64,000 nt of DNA. It comes from Dysidea avara. Lineage: Eukaryota > Porifera > Demospongiae > Dictyoceratida > Dysideidae. The notes under the pieces are model-generated. The model had not been told where the DNA came from. It searched no databases and was given only the letters and a program-made list of their open reading frames with translations. Positions 1 to 12,456 of the stretch are shown here, piece by piece. Location of the stretch: NCBI RefSeq assembly GCF_963678975.1, contig NC_089282.1, forward strand, positions 310,001 to 374,000, in the 5' to 3' direction. Made by a program: the position numbers and the translations under genes. Positions within the stretch are counted from its first letter, which is position 1. Every line of letters starts with the position of its first letter.

Positions 1-951
1 AGCAGTCACACTTGTATAGTGCATAACATGCTACAACAAAAAGCTAATTTTAAAATGAAGTAGGGTTCCAGCAATAAAAGAATGATCTATGTGGTTACTT
101 TGGCACATTGAACATAGTTTTACAATTTGGTGCTGATCAGGTTCATATCAAAAAGATTCCCTGGACATGCGGGAAGACTGAAGGAAATAGAAGCTCTGAA
201 ATATTATACCACACAACATCACCAATAACTGCATATTCAGTGAAGGAGTGTATTAAAGTAGGCAGGCTCACAACACCCAGTTGATAGCATCTCCTACAAG
301 TAGCTTTTAGATTTCAGTTTTTAGAGAATTTAAATTTTTTTTTTTGAATATTACTATAGCAGCTACTGTCATGCAGATTAGTGTATTCCAATATGGCTAG
401 TGTGTAACCATCTCTTATATTAAGAATGATTTTGCTGTGCTAAGAACGAAATCTTCCCAAAGATTTAGATTAGAATACTGACTGCTCTATTAGAATATTG
501 TCACTATTACTTTATCAATTAGTCCACTTGAAACTCTGAAGTGGTTTATCCACCGATGACATGACATGGTTTATAAATTCAAAAAGCATCAGCATTAGAG
601 ATGAAAGTAATTTTCTTCCTCCTATTTTTTTCTTCCAGCAATCGAGTAGATCTGTTGTGATGGTCCTATTAGATCTGTTGTGATGGTCCTATCGCAAAGT
701 TCTTAAGGATCGAGGGATGGAATTATGCATGTCAGTCTAAGCTCCATCATTTGATGTGTTGATGTCACATTTGCATTCAAGTACCATTAATGGGGTTTGC
801 TCAACTTTGTCCACTAGTTCTATTATTCCAGCAAATCTCATTTCTAGTGTTAGATTTTAGTAGATTCTTGATACATAAAAAGGTGAAATAACTAATGTAG
901 TGTTCATGGTATAAACAGTATTCTTATTTCTTGTATGTACACATTAAGGGA
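1..951. other. Non-coding stretch, no gene seen
   Basis: I see no convincing exon on either strand. The stretch is AT-rich. It holds one copy of the dispersed CTCTAATAGAGCAGTCA-type motif in reverse orientation (about 479-499) and a two-copy tandem duplication of about 23 bp at 648-693 (unit begins AGATCTGTTGTGATGG). It may be an intron of, or sequence downstream of, the minus-strand SRCR/FN3 gene, which has not ended by 2866. Confidence 0.5.
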
Positions 952-1420
952 CAGTGTTGGGCAAGTTACTTTGCAAAAGTAATTAGTTACATATTACTTG
1001 CAACTGAACTATTTAGTTACAGTTACATATTACCCATAAAATAAAGTAACTAATAATATTACATATTATATTACTTTGTGTCCACAGCCTTAAGCTGTCA
1101 CGTGTGAAACTACCACCTTATCACGTGACATGATTGCGTTGTTAGACAATGTGCAAATCTTGGTTATAAGTAAGAAGCTAATGAATAAGCTTCATTCAGT
1201 AGGCCTCATTACTTCGTTGTGGTTAGACGTTACTCAGAGGATAACTAATGAGATTAGTAACTTTGTTAGTTTTAATAATAATATTACATCATATTAGACT
1301 CGTTACAGTAATTATATTACTTAGGTATTTTATAAGTAAAGTATCTTGCGTTATATATTACCTGTTTTCATAGCGTATTTCGTTATATTACTTTGTTACC
1401 ACAAAAGTAACCCAACACTG
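952..1420. mobile_element. hAT-type MITE with inverted ends and 8-bp target duplication
   Basis: The left end reads CAGTGTTGGGCAAGTTACTT. The right end, reverse-complemented, reads CAGTGTTGGGTTACTTTTGT, so the element has terminal inverted repeats beginning CAGTGTTGGG, a start typical of hAT transposons. The flanks are TTAAGGGA (944-951) and CTAAGGGA (1421-1428), an 8-bp duplication matching at 7 of 8 bases, which is the hAT target-site length. The 469-bp interior is AT-rich with many GTAATATTAC-like runs and no ORF, so it is a non-autonomous element. An active transposase elsewhere in the genome would have moved it. Confidence 0.85.
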
Positions 1421-1428
1421 CTAAGGGA

Positions 1429-2865
1429 GTAGCTTAATGGCAGCTGCCATTGAGAGCCAATTTGTCACATAATAGTGAGTTTATCAAACTTTCAACTACC
1501 AAATTAATATGGCTACTTGCTTACAGTTCAGTTAACAATCAAAAGTATCATTTTCTCTTTTGGTTAACCAGTTTACCAAACTCTCAATTAAAGGAAAACC
1601 ACCACAAACACACTGTGGTCCCAAGGCCTGAGCTGAGGTATATGTACCTCACAAAATGGAATAATATTGCAGCAAAAGGTAATTATGGGTCTCCTGCAGT
1701 CTTTGTACACAAGAGTATACAAGGCCTCGATGGTGTGACAATTGTATTATGAAACTAAACTCGCCACCCAACCTGTATTTTTTATTTTGGTATTTTGTCA
1801 GGTAAAGGACATTTAAGTTTTCCCAACAAAAGAAAAAATGGACAGGATCGATGGCTAGTCTGAACCTGCAACAATTGTGTGTTATTGAAGTAATCTACAA
1901 TATGACAAACTACTTCAAATCGCCCAGAGTGCAACAAGCTGTTGCCTATAGATTCAATCACCCTTATAGTGTTGGAGAGCAGGAGACCAATCGCATTCAT
2001 TAGAAGCACAAGGCCTCACTGGAGCCACTGATGGTTGAAAACACTTCACAAACTAGTAAACTACTTATCCACCACTATACAAGCCCAAGCCATATGAGTA
2101 CTTTAGTATTATTCACATGTTTGACAGCCTCACACAAAGCCTCCCCTGGGAAGTAGACCAGTTAGTGTGGAGTGATGGAAGTGTATAAAAGCAGCAATTA
2201 AGTTGTGGTGTCACCTTAGAGTACATGTAGCTGGGTTATGGCAGATCATTATGAGGTATGGTGCGTACTGCTCAGATGTAACATCGTCTCGCACAAGTGA
2301 GTGATTAAGATACTCACTACTTATAGGGCGCCATACCCATTTCACTTGTGAGTGTTATCCCCTTAGCGGTACCGTACCTAGCTATAGACAGTTTGTCATT
2401 CAATGAATTGATAATGACTGAGTCTGTTAGAATATACTAATATGATAGGGAAACCATCAGCTAGTTGAATATTGCTGACACAGCTCATTTACCACCCATT
2501 TCCTACTGCCAATCATATCTACTTGGTTTACACATCTGTTAAAGTGTTCTATGAATAACTTTAACTATGAGCTAACCAGTCACTTAATGACCAACATTTT
2601 CCCACACCGAGTAATCCACTTTATTTGGGAATGAGCCAATGTATATATTGGTGATAAACAGGAGGTACCATAGCTCAGAGTTTAGAGTTATAATTATAAT
2701 CTACTTGGTAATAAAAACCCATAGAGTAAAATAGTAATCATTTTTAAAGCAAAATGATGTTAAGTGAATACAATCGATGTACATTAATTTATTTATCAAG
2801 AAGACAAGGATTATCTTTCTTACAAGACACTTAGCTGGGCTATCAAACATAACACACGTTCTTAC
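1429..2865. other. Probable intron of the SRCR/FN3 gene, no exon seen
   Basis: The exon ending at 2866 (minus strand) has a good donor and stops inside a fibronectin-III domain, so more exons must lie to the left. I could not recognise the remainder of that domain here. Open frames at 1450-1752 (+) and 1782-2009 (-) show no family features and look like chance. Confidence 0.4.
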
Positions 2866-4741
2866 CTCCCATTGGACATTTAGTGAACCACTATCACCAT
2901 TAGCTACGCCCACTATTGTTGGTGGATCAAAGCCTGTGTCACCATAATAATTACTGCCATATAAGGTATTGATATATCTTACTTATTGGCTTGGTAACCA
3001 TGGTTACTGGCTGAGAGAAGCTACTGTTACCAATCCTGTTGCTTGCTGCTACAGCAACCAAATAGGTTGTACTTGGCAGGAGGTTGCGTACAGTCACATA
3101 TATTAGCTGATTAGCAGGTATTGGAGGACGATGCCTATATATGGGAATAATGTACATATATAGTATACCTGTATATATATATAGTACTAATGTGTGACTG
3201 AGTGTGCAATACCAGGTGTGAGTACATTATTGACCAGGATCAACTTTCTAAAAGGGCAGTGGTGTAGAAGTTGCAGACACAGATATATTCTGTTAGATAT
3301 GTGATGGAATGTACTCACGTCCTACAGGCAGCCGGTCACATATTCCCTTACATTATATAATTCCACTGAGTGTCATCCACTGGTCTATACCTAACCCAGT
3401 ACTCCTCTATATCTTGTCCACCATTACTAACTGGAGGTCTCCAACTAACTCTTGCTGTTAGACAAGTGGTGTCTGTGGTGTATGGTCTATTTGGTTCACT
3501 GGGAATACCTACAATAACAAGACATTCTTGAGGAATGTGACATGCCAAATGGTCTGCTAACTATTTGAAGTCACTTATGAATAACAACTCTTGTGTGACC
3601 TAATATGGTAATGTGATAATATGGCTTCTCACCAGGTGACTACATTTAGCTATATATCAGGTGTGCAGCACAACCTGTATAACTGGTTTGTGGTACTTGT
3701 TTGACTGGTCTGTGGTAGTGGGTACCATGTATGTGACAAGTAGGACAAATGGCTGGTGGTGCAGGCCACACTTACTCTCACAATCAGTTGAAATGATATA
3801 GCCTACACTGGGTCATGGTAACAGAAAGTTATAGCATAATAATATGAAGATGATTCTCAAGTACTTGTATTATTATTATGTTGTAACAACTACTTCAAAA
3901 CAAGTTATATTATATAACAAATGTGTGTGAAGTGTTCATGCCAGTATGTGCACACTTGTGTGTGTAGTGTAGTGTGTGTGTAGTATAGTGTGTGTGTAGT
4001 GTAGTGTGTGTGTAGTGTAGTGTGTGTATAGTGTAGTGTGTGTATAGTGTAGTGTGTGTGTAGTGTAGTGTGTGTGTAGTGTAGTGTGTGTGTAGTGTAG
4101 TGTGTGTATAGTGTAGTGTGTGTGTGGTGTAGTGTGTGTGTGGTGTAGTGTGTGTATAGTGTAGTGTGTGTGTGGTGTAGTGTGTGTGTAGTGTAGTGTG
4201 TGTGTAGTGTAGTGTGTGTATAGTGTAGTGTGTGTGTGGTGTAGTGTGTGTGTGGTGTAGTGTGTGTATAGTGTAGTGTGTGTGTGGTGTAGTGTGTGTA
4301 TAGTGTAGTGTGTGTGTGGTGTAGTGTGTGTGTGGTGTAGTGTGTGTATAGTGTAGTGTGTGTGTAGTGTAGTGTGTGTATAGTGTAGTGTGTGTATAGT
4401 GTAGTGTGTGTGTGGTGTAGTGTGTGTGTAGTGTAGTGTGTGTGTGGTGTAGTGTGTGTATAGTATAGTGTGTGTGTGTGTGTGTGTGTGTGTAGTGTAG
4501 TGTGTGTGTAGTATAGTGTGTGTGTGTGTGTGTGTGGTGTAGTGTGTGTGTGGTGTAGTGTGTGTGTGGTGTAGTGTGTGTGTGGTGTAGTGTGTGTGTG
4601 GTGTAGTGTGTGTGTGGTGTAGTGTAGTATAGTGTAGTGTGTGTGTGGTGTAGTGTAGTGTGTAGTATAGTGTAGTGTGTGTGTGGTGTAGTGTGTGTGT
4701 AGTATAGTGTAGTGTGTGTGTGGTGTAGTGTGTGTGTAGTA

Positions 4742-4772
<31 letters not shown>

Positions 4773-5045
4773 GTGTAGTGTGTGTGTAGTATAGTGTGTG
4801 TGTGTGTGTGTGTGTAGTGTAGTGTGTGTATAGTATAGTGTGTGTAGTATAGTGTGTGTGTGTGTGTGTGTGTGTGTGGTGTAGTGTGTGTGTGGTGTAG
4901 TGTGTGTGTGGTGTAGTGTAGTATAGTGTAGTGTGTGTGTGGTGTAGTGTAGTGTAGTGTAGTGTGTAGTATAGTGTAGTGTGTGTGTGGTGTAGTGTGT
5001 GTGTAGTATAGTGTAGTGTGTGTGTGGTGTAGTGTGTGTGTAGTA

Positions 5046-5085
<40 letters not shown>

Positions 5086-5427
5086 TGTAGTGTGTGTGTA
5101 GTATAGTGTGTGTGTGTAGTGTAGTGTAGTGTGTGTGTAGTATAGTGTGTGTGTGTGTGTGTGTGTGTGTGGTGTAGTGTGTGTGTGGTGTAGTGTGTGT
5201 GTGGTATAGTGTGTGTGTGTGGTGTAGTGTGTGTGTGTTGTAGTGTGTGTGTGGTGTAGTGTGTGTGTGGTGTAGTGTGTGTGTGTGGTGTAGTGTAGTG
5301 TGTAGTATAGTGTAGTGTGTGTGTGGTGTAGTGTGTGTGTAGTATAGTGTAGTGTGTGTGTGGTGTAGTGTGTGTGTAGTATAGTGTGTGTGTGTGTGTG
5401 TGTGTGTGGTGTAGTGTGTGTGTAGTA

Positions 5428-5475
<48 letters not shown>

Positions 5476-7265
5476 TGTAGTGTGTGTGTGGTGTAGTGTG
5501 TGTGTGGTGTAGTGTAGTGTGTATAGTGTAGTGTGTGTGTGGTGTAGTGTGTGTGTGGTGTAGTGTAGTATAGTGTAGTGTGTGTGTGGTGTAGTGTAGT
5601 ATAGTGTAGTGTGTGTGTGGTGTAGTGTAGTGTGTAGTATAGTGTAGTGTGTGTGTGGTGTAGTGTGTGTGTAGTATAGTGTAGTGTGTGTGTGGTGTAG
5701 TGTGTGTGTAGTATAGTGTGTGTGCATGCGTGCGTGCATGTGTAGTGTGTGTTCTGCAGTGGAGGATCCACCCTTTCAAAAGGAATGTACTATTCTGAGA
5801 CATGGTTAACCTCCTAATACTGCACAATAAAATAGGGTCACGAAATAACATGAAAATCAAATTGAAATACCTAGCTATAGACAGTATTTCTATGTAATAG
5901 AACTTCTAAAATTAATGCTGATTCTTAACTAACCATTGGACCTTAGTCAAAGGATTAGAGTTTTAAATCACAGCTACACATAATGCGCTACTATAATTAT
6001 TTTAGAAGTACTCGCATAACATGTAAGGGATAGAGCAGTTCGTAGTAGTATTGTTTTAAACACCTCCTAACACTCTCTTTCAAGTTAGTGATAGCTAAAT
6101 CGACACTAACTTTAATGGTGATATATTTAGAGAAGGTTCCATGGGACCTTGGAACCCCTCTAGATCCCACTGTGTTCTTGTGTTGTGAGTGTATGTGCGT
6201 GAGTACGTGTTGGTTACTCAATGTCCCCTTGGAAGCTGGGGGGACTGTTGGACAGGCAGTAAAGAAAGGTTATGTGTGTGTTACATATATACCTTCACAT
6301 ATCACGGTAACATCATTACTATGAATACAATCAGTGACACCCCATCCTCGAGATGCACAATCACTCAGTCGGACATGTGATGTACTACAATTAACATTAT
6401 CCAGCCAGATAGTACCAGTACCCATAGTGGACATGCTACCCTCAGAGTATTGTTGTAGCTGGGTGTAGCCCAGTTGTTGACACACCAGATTACCATCAAC
6501 AGGTCCAAACTCATCATCACACACAGTACCCCATTCTCTGTCATGATAGATCTCCACTCTTCCTTCATTAGCAGCAGCTCCACCAACTAACTGAATCATA
6601 TCATCCACTATAAATACATTACAAGTCATATCAGGTCATGTGTACCAGGGCCACATTAGGCCCACTAGGCATCTTGTTGATGCTTATGGGACGTTGTGTT
6701 CCTGTAGTGTACCACTTACTAATGCACACCACTCCAGCGTCATGTTCATGGGAACAGTCATGGTCTCCAATATCTCTTCGACGATTGCAAGCTAACAAGG
6801 ATAACTCGTCTCCTCTGCATCCGACTTCATCCAACCAAATTTCTCCATCTCCCACTCCATAATAAGCTCCTTTCCTTTCAATTAGTGCTCCGGGGAAGCC
6901 AAGTTGCCTACAAGCTACTTTAGCATCTTGCATAGACCATCCATCATCACAGATAGTACCCCACTCTCCCATGAGGAAGATCTCCAGTCGACCCTCATTA
7001 ACATGGTTACCACCTCGCAACCGTAAGTTGCCAGATGCTACAGAGACAATAGACAAATCATCTGGAAGAGTAGCTATGTAATTATATCAGTGTGCAGCCC
7101 AGTACAACACCCTGTACTTATATGTACTAATAATATATTTGACATGTTCACTAGCCTTGATAAACACACCCAGTCACAAATACACAACTGCACACCATAA
7201 CTGTACAGTTTATGAATATGTAACTACTACAGCAGCTAAACATGCGTGCATGCAACACACATATA

Positions 7266-7351
<86 letters not shown>

Positions 7352-8420
7352 CACAACACACACACTACACAACACACACACACTACACAACACACACACT
7401 ACACAACACACACACACTACACAACACACACACTACACAACACACACACACTACACAACACACACAAAACAGCTATTGTGCACAGTACTGATTGTGTAGC
7501 ACTGCATGTACTAGGTAGGTGTGAGCTGCACAGGTACACTTGCATGTCCCAGAACCAGTAGCTACCTCACAAGAGGGCTATAGCTGCACCTTAAAAATGA
7601 AGCTAATGTGGATTGTGGACACCAAGGGTCTTTCTTGGACTGGCAATTAGCACTTCCTTCCCCATCAACTGACATTAATACATGTGGAGTTTATTCAGTA
7701 AAGTTGAGCTGGGAACATTTGTTTAGCTACCAGGCCAGTTGACTACCACAGCTCTCACAGTATATACACATGCAGCCACATAACTGACAATATTTTAATA
7801 CACACATCACCAGAACAGTTTAATGGTGCATTTAATGTTAATATAGCTACCATTGCAAACAAGAAGCTGTCACCATGTCAGGCCATACAGTGTGTACTGG
7901 TGTGTTGGTGCCAAACCTATAAAGTGATCATCTATTAACAGGGTTGGATGACAACAATGTCGCAAATGTGATAATTTCACCACATGACATGTACACATCA
8001 GCCCAACAAGCAGTCAGTGTTCCTTACAATAGCTACACTACTTCATGCAATGTGGTTCTGCAAGCACATTATACCTAACTCACATAGTACAGCTAATACT
8101 ACATGATAGCTAGCATTGTGCAGGTAGATATGATACTTAACTGTAGTAAACTACAAGTAGCTATATGATATTGGCGGGAACACTCCATATAGCTATAGCT
8201 AGTATGCAGGTATCGTGTTACATTTGTAGGCAGCTCAGCACGCAGCTTAGCAACGTGTACTAGTACAAACTGCATGGCGCGTAGCGCACCATCCATTGAA
8301 TACTGTTATCACGCGAGTGCAACTTCAAGCCGGCTATCTAGCTTCTGACTTACCCTGTCCACGAGTCGCAGGTTGCTGTTGAAGGAAGAATAACAAAGAA
8401 GCGACCACCAACAAACTCAT
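2866..8420 (-). CDS. Secreted or membrane SRCR-SRCR-FN3-FN3 protein, 3' end not seen
   Basis: Six exons join in phase on the minus strand: 8420-8354, 7073-6720, 6607-6293, 3508-3352, 3134-2983 and 2933-2866. Exon 1 encodes a signal peptide (MSLLVVASLLFF, then QQQPATRG). Exon 2 is one complete scavenger-receptor cysteine-rich domain (LRGG, EGRLEI, WGTICDDGW, ACRQLGF, IWLDEVGC, VVC) with six cysteines, the group A pattern. Exon 3 is a second SRCR domain (EGRVEIYHDREWGTVCDD, CQQLGY, IWLDNVNC). Exons 4-5 form one fibronectin-III domain (VSWRPPVSNGG, YWVRYRP, LLPSTTYLVAVAASNRIG) and exon 6 opens a second (GSLNVQWE), ending at a good donor. SRCR proteins are extracellular receptors or adhesion molecules and are plentiful in sponges. 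The ligand is unknown. The gene continues left, so transmembrane and cytoplasmic parts cannot be judged. Confidence 0.82.
3950..5745. repeat. 1.8 kb GT-rich satellite (GTGTGTGTAGTGTA family) inside an intron
   Basis: This is a long tandem tract built from GTGTGTGTAGTGTA-like units, with GGTGTAGTGTGTGTGT variants and pure (GT)n runs between them. It lies between the second SRCR exon and the first FN3 exon of the minus-strand gene, so it is intronic. The minus strand is open in all three frames for about 600 codons (His/Thr/Tyr repeats), a by-product of a unit without stop codons and not evidence of a protein. Confidence 0.95.
7267..7473. repeat. (CA)n microsatellite followed by 14-16 bp CTACACAACACACA repeats
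   Basis: About 80 bases of pure CA are followed by about eight units of CTACACAACACACA(CA). The tract lies in the first intron of the minus-strand SRCR/FN3 gene. It is the same type of low-complexity sequence as the GT satellite at 3950-5745 seen from the other strand, so the two may share an origin by slippage. Confidence 0.95.
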
Positions 8421-9343
8421 CTCGAATGATTACTAATATTCTGACATCATAATCGTTTGGTTGAATTATTATAAACGATTAGTTCGTGGGACAAACGTGG
8501 CGGGAAACGCCTTTTAAAATCTGAGCCGGCCGCGCGTTATCACTAGCCAATTAGTCTGTACTCTACTAGTTGTACACATTAGACATACTAACATAGCTGT
8601 ATAACATTATCTATTAATAGTCTACAGAATTTACAGAATTGTACCTACCAGTACAGAATTTTCAGTGGACAGATCACTTGTGCGTGAGTACTTGCAGTGA
8701 CTTGCGCCAACTTTTTTGTGATCACGTGCGCGCACAACACATGGAGCATTGTTTACCCAGTTGCTACTAAGGACAGGTCTGCAGAGTGAAGTATACCGGA
8801 CCAGAAGAAGAGTCGCTATTGTGTGTAGTAAGCTATGTGAGGTGTGGTGTTGGTGAAGTCTAATGTTTTCGTGCAATATATGACCTTGAAGGAACATATT
8901 AATTTGCCCCCCACGTAGTCCAACTTTTAGAAATTTTAGAATTTAGAAAGAATGAAGTTTTTACGTGCTCAAAAGAATCAGTAGTATGTAGTGGAATTAT
9001 TTATTTATTTGTGTTAGGGGGCATCTCCAAATTGATTTTGGTACGCTTAACGTCATAATGATGCTAACTTCAGACCCCCCCTCCCCCACTCCTTAACGTC
9101 ACACTATGAAAACAATGCATTGGCAATAGAAGCACAAAACGTTATATTCATTACCTGAAAACAGTCTACAAACAGTATGGCTGCTTAATCACATCACTTT
9201 CTCTCTTCCTAGCTGTTTATACTACTATAACTGCTTTAATAAAAAAAAATAATGTCATGGGCTGATACGTCCAGGGGCTAGCCCCCCCCCAACAACAAAA
9301 AAACAATCATAACACATACATCAACAGTGATATTTGTTAGTTA
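8421..9343. other. 5' flank and likely promoter side of the SRCR/FN3 gene
   Basis: This stretch lies upstream of the SRCR/FN3 start codon (minus strand). Within it, 8495-8545 is unusually GC-rich for the window (GTGGCGGGAAACGCC, GCCGGCCGCGCG) and contains CpG steps, which would fit a promoter. A TATA-like TTATAAAC lies near 8470. No coding exon is visible. The 3' part (9010-9300) holds short C-runs and an A-run next to the decayed LINE ORF1, which may be its 3' tail. Confidence 0.35.
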
Positions 9344-10320
9344 CTAGTATACAGTAGCTCCAAATAGATTAGAGGGGAGTGAATTCTTGTCATCCTTATT
9401 ATTAATAGAATCTGCTGCTGTATCAGATCTAGTTTGAGCTACTTGAGGCACTACTGTAACAATCTTTCCTCTACGAATGGTCAAATGTTTTTCTCCTGCT
9501 GACAAACGTCTTTTTAGTTCAACACGTAGTTCCTTGGCTGCCTCCCTTTCCTTTAGAGTCTTATCTGGTGATATATATACTTTGTTATAGGAGGAACTGT
9601 GTCTCAGCTTGCTGGCTCTCTTCAAGATGTTATATTTGGTAGAAGCTTCGGCTACTGAAAGGTCTGGCCTTACTATCAATAGGCTTTTTCCCCAACCTGA
9701 TACATTTCAGCAAATTGACATTATCAATCTTAAGGTCAGAAGAAACCAATTGGGAAAAGCATTCTTATCTTGCTGGATTTGATCTTTTGTAGCTAAGGCA
9801 CTTGGCTCTATATAACAAGGGTACATTTCCTTCTTTCTCTATCTAAATATTCATCAACTACTTCAACTGGACTAGTAGAAAGCAAGCTGTCAATGACAGA
9901 TGGAGGTTTTGATATTACAGTATTTGCAGTTGCTTTGATTTCACTATCCAAGTTCTGGTTTAGTGAACACAGTTCATCGACTTTAGAAGAAAGCTCAGAA
10001 AGTACATCTCTAATTACATCTTGCTCTTCCGCTAGTGGTTGCAAAATGCCTCCATTTGTGTTTTCAGACGGTGATAGAGTAAATTGTATATTTCAAAATA
10101 TTAATTGCTTCAAGTATGTCACACAATTGTTCAGTTGACAGTAATACGTGACATTACTAATTTTATTAGTTACTTGCGAGAGGAACTGATAATGCTCCTT
10201 ATCTACTCCTTCACATTCAGCATGTACTAATGATGCGCACAAATCACACTGTAACTCGTCACATGTAAAAGTAATTGCTGCAATATTTGCATATCTCGAC
10301 TTTCTTACTCAACAAGACAC
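9344..10320 (-). pseudogene. Decayed LINE ORF1 with PHD-like finger and coiled coil
   Basis: Three pieces in different frames read in order on the minus strand. At about 10270-10150 there is a PHD-like zinc finger (CDELQCDLCASLVHAEC). At 10044-9808 there is a short coiled coil (ELSSKVDELCSLNQNLDSEI) ending DRERRKC. At 9750-9344 there is an RRM-like and C-terminal part (VNLLKCIRLGKKPIDSKARP, then YNKVYISPDKTLKEREAAKE and LTIRRGKIV). The order of coiled coil, ERRK, RLG and KEREA...LRxELKRR matches ORF1 proteins of CR1/L2-like non-LTR retrotransposons, which bind the element RNA. Frameshifts between the pieces show that it is dead. No matching ORF2 lies beside it. Confidence 0.7.
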
Positions 10321-12456
10321 CCTTTGAGTCTGGGGAGTCGTTTGGACAATTTCGTTTGGTTCCACGAAGTTGAGCAGCCAGTGGGCTGTCTTCCAGTTGC
10401 TTTCTGTTAGTGGCATCGACAGACATCATTAACCAATTCTAATTAGTGCCTCTTTTTCGTATAGTCTGGTTTAAAGTACGACTTTACTGAAGAACTAACG
10501 TATGTTCAGTCAACGCTCCTTCCTTCTAGCTCCTCGCAACTATTGATATCTCAGCATAGCTCAAAGTTTAACAGCACTCACAAATATCCAAAAAGTGGTT
10601 ACGTGACATCGTACTAATTAACTAGTTTGTCATGTTGAACACACAAAAAGGATTCCCATACATTTTCACCTTTAAACAATTATGGCTAAAGCTGGCTGTA
10701 AAATAATGGACGATATCTGCAATGATGAAATTTGATGTCATAATTGACAAAATGGTTGTTAGTGTGGGGGCTTCAGTGACTTTGGGTTAGTACACAGTAC
10801 TCAAAATGGAGGTTGTCTAGTTTTTTTACAGATGAACCACGAGATGATGAAGGTAAGAAGTAATACACGTACTGTGACAGTGCAAAATGTGCTCCAACAA
10901 GGAAAGCAGACCGAAAATGTTATCATAGGGAAACACTACCTTGCCTATTACCTCCTTGTACAAAGTCCCCACATTAGCACAGCCATTTTGTTTTGTGACG
11001 TCAGAAAACTTTATTGTGGATATTGTCCATTCAGTATATGAGAAATCTTACAAAATCTACTTCCGTACCTTACAAGTATTTTATGACAATATTTCCGCTA
11101 CTCAAGATGTCGACAAACTAATTTATTTAACGTTTACTCAATTAGTCTCAATTGGTGTCTCTGATCAAGGTTACAATTATCATCACTGAACCCTCACAAG
11201 ATAGCCGGTATCAATGACAACGGTCCATCTATTGTACCACTAGCCAAGCCCCTACATTACCTATAATATCCACTGCTGTTCCTCTGATTGGCAAATATAC
11301 CACATTACTCCCATCTTTAAATGCGGGGATAAGAAACAGCAACACAAATTGTAGACCCACATCTTTGCTTTGCATTGTATATCTAAGAACGGATAATCTA
11401 CGACAAAGTCACATTTAGTAATTAATCCAGAGGTTGTCAAAGTGTTATGTCATCAAGTTACACAAGTTGGTAGCATTTTACATTGTCTGCAAATGAGAGA
11501 TTAGGGGAATGATCATTAATCTAATTAGAAATCTTGAGGCACACCTGATATGACTGCAAAGGCTTCCCCACAATGATATGTGGTGGTGGTCCAATAGACT
11601 ACAATGTATCAATAGTTAACCTCTGAAGTATATCACTTCAGTTTGAGTTTTGTTATGTTCTTGAATGTTATTGAGAAGTTGTTAAAATGGCTGGAATGAA
11701 TGCACCCTCTGAAACTTCTTTTCAAAGTGTTACCCTTACCCTCTTTGTGGTGGAATGTCAAATGTCATTGTCTCTGAGAAAATCAGTCTGATGGCTCATT
11801 TACATGTATTAAGAATTGCCGGTTTAAAGTGTTCAGCTTACCACCCTAGTTGCTATGCATGCCAAATTTTCACACATTTTACAACTATTTATTACCTTCT
11901 ATTTCATCCACTGAACAACAGTCACACATCATCTCATGATCTCAATGAAATGTTCAACCCCAACACCTCCAGTATTGATATAAAGTATTGTAATGTGCAA
12001 ATTGATATTAATAAATTACGGTTTCCAGTCAGCTACCCAACATTTTATGTAGTTTTTATATCCCAAGAAATAAATGCTACATTGTGCACACTTCTCAACA
12101 AAGGACTTGTAATAACGGTGCCAATTTTAGGTACCATGTTTTATTGTGTAACTGTACGTCATAGGGTTATGACACAATGTAATATATTACTTTCATGAAG
12201 TAACTATTGGTGGTGGGGGCCAGAAGTAGGGCAAGATATTTTCATGATGTTCAGAACAGAGAAATTCTCATGTTAATAAACTCACACCCTAGTGATATTC
12301 TAATAGAACACTCACACTAGACGTATAGTTATAGCAACTCATTCTTTTCAGCAAGTGATATTTTGGATTGACAATACAAAGAAGCCACCTAACTTCAAAG
12401 GCAAATTTCAGGGTACATATCTTTTAAATCCTGCGGTTAAACGATAGTTAAACGCT
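10321..12456. other. Intergenic stretch, no recognised gene
   Basis: I find no family-matching exon. A small piece at 10832-10852 (encoding DEPRDDE) is bounded by a strong acceptor (TTTTTTTACAG) and a GTAAGAAG donor, so it could be an unassigned micro-exon. An open frame at 11755-12198 (+, 147 codons) shows no signal peptide, repeat or motif that I recognise. One dispersed-motif copy lies at 12294-12313. Confidence 0.4.

Noticed and set aside
3905-5860. Three overlapping ~600-codon minus-strand open frames rich in His, Thr and Tyr
   Set aside because: They come from a stop-free GT satellite lying in an intron. All frames are open alike and there is no non-repetitive domain.
11755-12198. 147-codon plus-strand ORF as a new gene
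   Set aside because: Low-complexity composition, no motif and no splice or start context, so it cannot be told from chance in AT-rich DNA.
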